Part shown: positions 62,501 to 64,000 of the stretch, piece after piece
Layout: the number at the start of each line of letters is the position of its first letter
Numbering within the stretch: the stretch's first letter is position 1
Source: Allolobophora icterica
Lineage: Eukaryota > Annelida > Clitellata > Crassiclitellata > Lumbricidae
Length of the DNA stretch: 64,000 nt
Direction: 5' to 3'
Assembly (NCBI GenBank): GCA_963556255.1
Contig: OY744608.1
Location: 26,791,420 to 26,855,419, forward strand
The notes under the pieces: generated by a model
Databases searched by the model: none
What the model was told of the DNA's origin: nothing
What the model saw: the letters and a program-made list of their open reading frames with translations, nothing else
Position numbers and translations under genes: made by a program

Positions 62501-63422
62501 CATCATCACCTCCTGAGAAAGCTCAGCTAAAAACTTTAGCACTGGTGCCACTGTGTCAGCTGTCATGACAATGGCTGTAGGAACAAAACAGCAAAGACAA
62601 TTATACAATGGCTGTAGGAACAGAACAGCACAGACTAACTAAGCCAAGTCAATAAAAACATTACTCTGGTTAGACACAGAAGTCAAACATAGAAGTGCAT
62701 TACTGATTATCTTGGCTGGACCAAGAAACTAGGTACACACATGAAATAACAAAAGCAACAAATATCAAATAAAGTCTGAACACACGCTGACTGTTTCCTA
62801 AAGACAAGTGCTGAGCAACTCACCTGCTGACTGTGAAGCCATATCTGGAAAGGCTCCTTGCCCATCTGGAAACATTCTTTGCCGAGCGGCAGATGCTGCA
62901 GCATGCACCCCACCTGCTACGTCCATTGCCATCTTCACAGCATCAGTCGACGCCTCAGACAACACAACCATTGGTTCCTCATGCTGTCTCAGCTCTCGAC
63001 TGCTCACTTCGTACAGTCCCTGGCACAGCATCATCACAAAGCCCGATTCAAGTAGCTGGCGCAGGGCAGCCGGTGACTGGCAGGCCAGTGCCAGGGTAAA
63101 GAGATGAGACTCCTCAAGAACCAAATGGCTAATGTCCTGCAGAATGTAGGGACGGTAGTCAAGGGTTGGTGTCCTTGACTCTGACAGACTGCGGGCCTCA
63201 GGGTCTGCCTTCAGGTCATCTGTAAGTGGGCCGAGGCTGTGCTGGCTGTCTTTGTGGTCATCCGTGTACGACTCCATACCACCGAAGATGACAATGCCCA
63301 TCCATTCGAGTAACAGAGAAAAGAAGTGTGGATGGATATAACACAATGAGCAGATGACAGAATCCACTGCTTGCTTCAGCAGTGAGTCAGTTGCTAATGC
63401 CATTGACCATTCGTACATAGCA
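49381..63422 (-). CDS. BIRC6: BIRC6 (Apollon/BRUCE), last 21 coding exons, 1,353 residues
   Basis: BIRC6 is a very large cytosolic/Golgi-associated E2/E3 ubiquitin ligase that inhibits apoptosis and autophagy. The window holds its C-terminal part. Exons, high to low: 63422-62824, 62574-62399, 61562-61418, 60596-60369, 59949-59830, 59562-59428, 58555-58394, 58114-57855, 57370-57154, 56503-56289, 55634-55434, 54993-54795, 54419-54233, 54078-53942, 53559-53449, 53172-52958, 52727-52566, 51649-51572, 50743-50555, 50015-49881, 49572-49381. Every junction is GT-AG and all phases agree. Signature blocks in order: [88 protein letters not shown], then the UBC domain. The 5' part (BIR domain and most of the scaffold) lies beyond the window. 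No frameshift or stop is seen. Confidence 0.97.
49881..50743 (-). CDS. BIRC6: BIRC6 exons after the catalytic site
   Basis: Exons 50743-50555 and 50015-49881, both phase 0. The first has [20 protein letters not shown] and [11 protein letters not shown], the second [20 protein letters not shown] and YSSDKRVGR. Both match the helical C-terminal extension of the BIRC6 UBC domain. Confidence 0.95.
50880..51540 (+). pseudogene. LINE fragment in a BIRC6 intron
   Basis: Plus-strand, antisense to BIRC6. It has [17 protein letters not shown], then [16 protein letters not shown] in a shifted frame, then further broken pieces ([26 protein letters not shown]). This resembles the linker between endonuclease and reverse transcriptase in non-LTR elements. 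Stops and frameshifts throughout. Confidence 0.55.
51572..51649 (-). CDS. BIRC6: BIRC6 catalytic-cysteine exon (26 codons)
   Basis: A 78-bp phase-0 exon with no ATG, easily missed by ORF calling. It reads [18 protein letters not shown] and continues to SSFLQ. The Cys at codon 2 (51644-51646) is the ubiquitin-accepting residue, so the E2 site is intact. Acceptor TTAG at 51650-51653 and donor GTCAGA below 51572. Confidence 0.97.
52566..53172 (-). CDS. BIRC6: BIRC6 exons encoding the start of the UBC (E2) domain
   Basis: Two exons, 53172-52958 and 52727-52566, phase 0 between them. The first carries [16 protein letters not shown], the second starts [20 protein letters not shown] and ends NPNLYNDGK. 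This includes the YFPxxYP and PP motifs of E2 folds. The last residues lead directly into the catalytic-cysteine exon. Confidence 0.97.
56537..56590. repeat. (ATT)n microsatellite in a BIRC6 intron
   Basis: About 17 triplets with one interruption. Confidence 0.9.
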
Positions 63423-64000
63423 CTACAATATAACAAAGACTCATGAACTCCACACAAACACTTCGTCACACAACTTCATAATAAACTGTCACTGCAAAAA
63501 TAGTTCAATTGGAGGGAATTCAAATCTACCTTCAATCCACATTTTGTACAACATAATTCAATGTTTTGCACATTTGCCCTACTTTGATAGACTGGCTGAC
63601 ATTATTTGTTTATAAATTCACTTTAAATATGGTAACAAACTGTTCATGCTGACTGTAAATATACCCAAATAACTCAGATACATTTCCTAGTTTACAACAG
63701 AGTGCCTACACTGCTGTTCACAGGTCTGACATTGATAGGGTAATAAGTCAAATGCCATGCATGACTGCAACTCATGAAACCAAATGCATCATATTTGCCA
63801 CACTGTAAACTGCCTAAAAATGACCATCAGGCTTTTTTGCACACTTATCAATTCAACCATGTTCAGGAAATGCAATAAAAAAATTAATATTTTAAAGATT
63901 TTCTTAGAAATATGTTTTCTCTGTGAGCCACCTTGTCAGATCAATATGATCAATTTTAGTAGCCTATAGCAAATACATAATCAACTCAAACTCAGCCCAC

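Overview
This is animal nuclear DNA, not bacterial. It has spliced genes with GT-AG introns, AATAAA signals, many TIR transposons and non-LTR retrotransposon fragments, a complete Ty3/gypsy element, and long micro- and minisatellites. The two best genes are a BIRC6 (Apollon/BRUCE) orthologue and a mitochondrial ribosomal protein of the MRPS18A (mL66) type. The palindrome TAGGCCTA is strikingly frequent in the first 34 kb. A marine or aquatic invertebrate is my guess, but the phylum cannot be fixed from this window.

1-5 kb is a graveyard of transposons. A LINE 3' end is followed by three short hAT-type elements with perfect 8-bp target-site duplications (TSDs), one of them interrupted by a Harbinger-like element. 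A perfect 87-bp palindrome and a (TA)n tract come next.

5.1-23.5 kb is bounded by two direct copies of a ~0.72-kb hAT-type element. The outermost flanks of this 18.4-kb block carry the same 8-bp TSD, and a related empty site lies at 24.6 kb, so the block looks like a composite insertion. Inside it are a 3.5-kb hAT element, an orphan THAP-domain exon, a 200-N gap, further hAT elements, a rearranged DD37E Tc1/mariner element, RG-rich exon-like pieces beside a 57-bp minisatellite, a tRNA-like SINE, fold-back repeats and a decayed LINE.

25.4-32.9 kb is a young Ty3/gypsy element on the minus strand. It has near-identical LTRs, a 4-bp TSD, an intact gag-pol ORF and an extra 3' ORF with a C2H2 zinc finger. 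The first catalytic Asp of its reverse transcriptase is replaced by Ala.

33-41 kb holds two genes that converge tail to tail. One is a small plus-strand ORF resembling ASDURF, the prefoldin-like microprotein encoded upstream of ASNSD1 in vertebrates. The other is MRPS18A on the minus strand, with four coding exons found and the first one not located. Two more TIR elements with 8-bp TSDs lie at 40.4-41.3 kb.

41.8-46.7 kb is minisatellite-rich. Its centre is an inverted 25-bp minisatellite of about 85 units that gives spurious ORFs of up to 744 codons on both strands. A 0.7-kb hAT-type element follows.

49.4-63.4 kb holds the last 21 coding exons of BIRC6 on the minus strand. All junction phases agree and give 1,353 residues, including the whole UBC (E2) domain with its catalytic cysteine. 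The 5' part of the gene lies beyond the right edge of the window.
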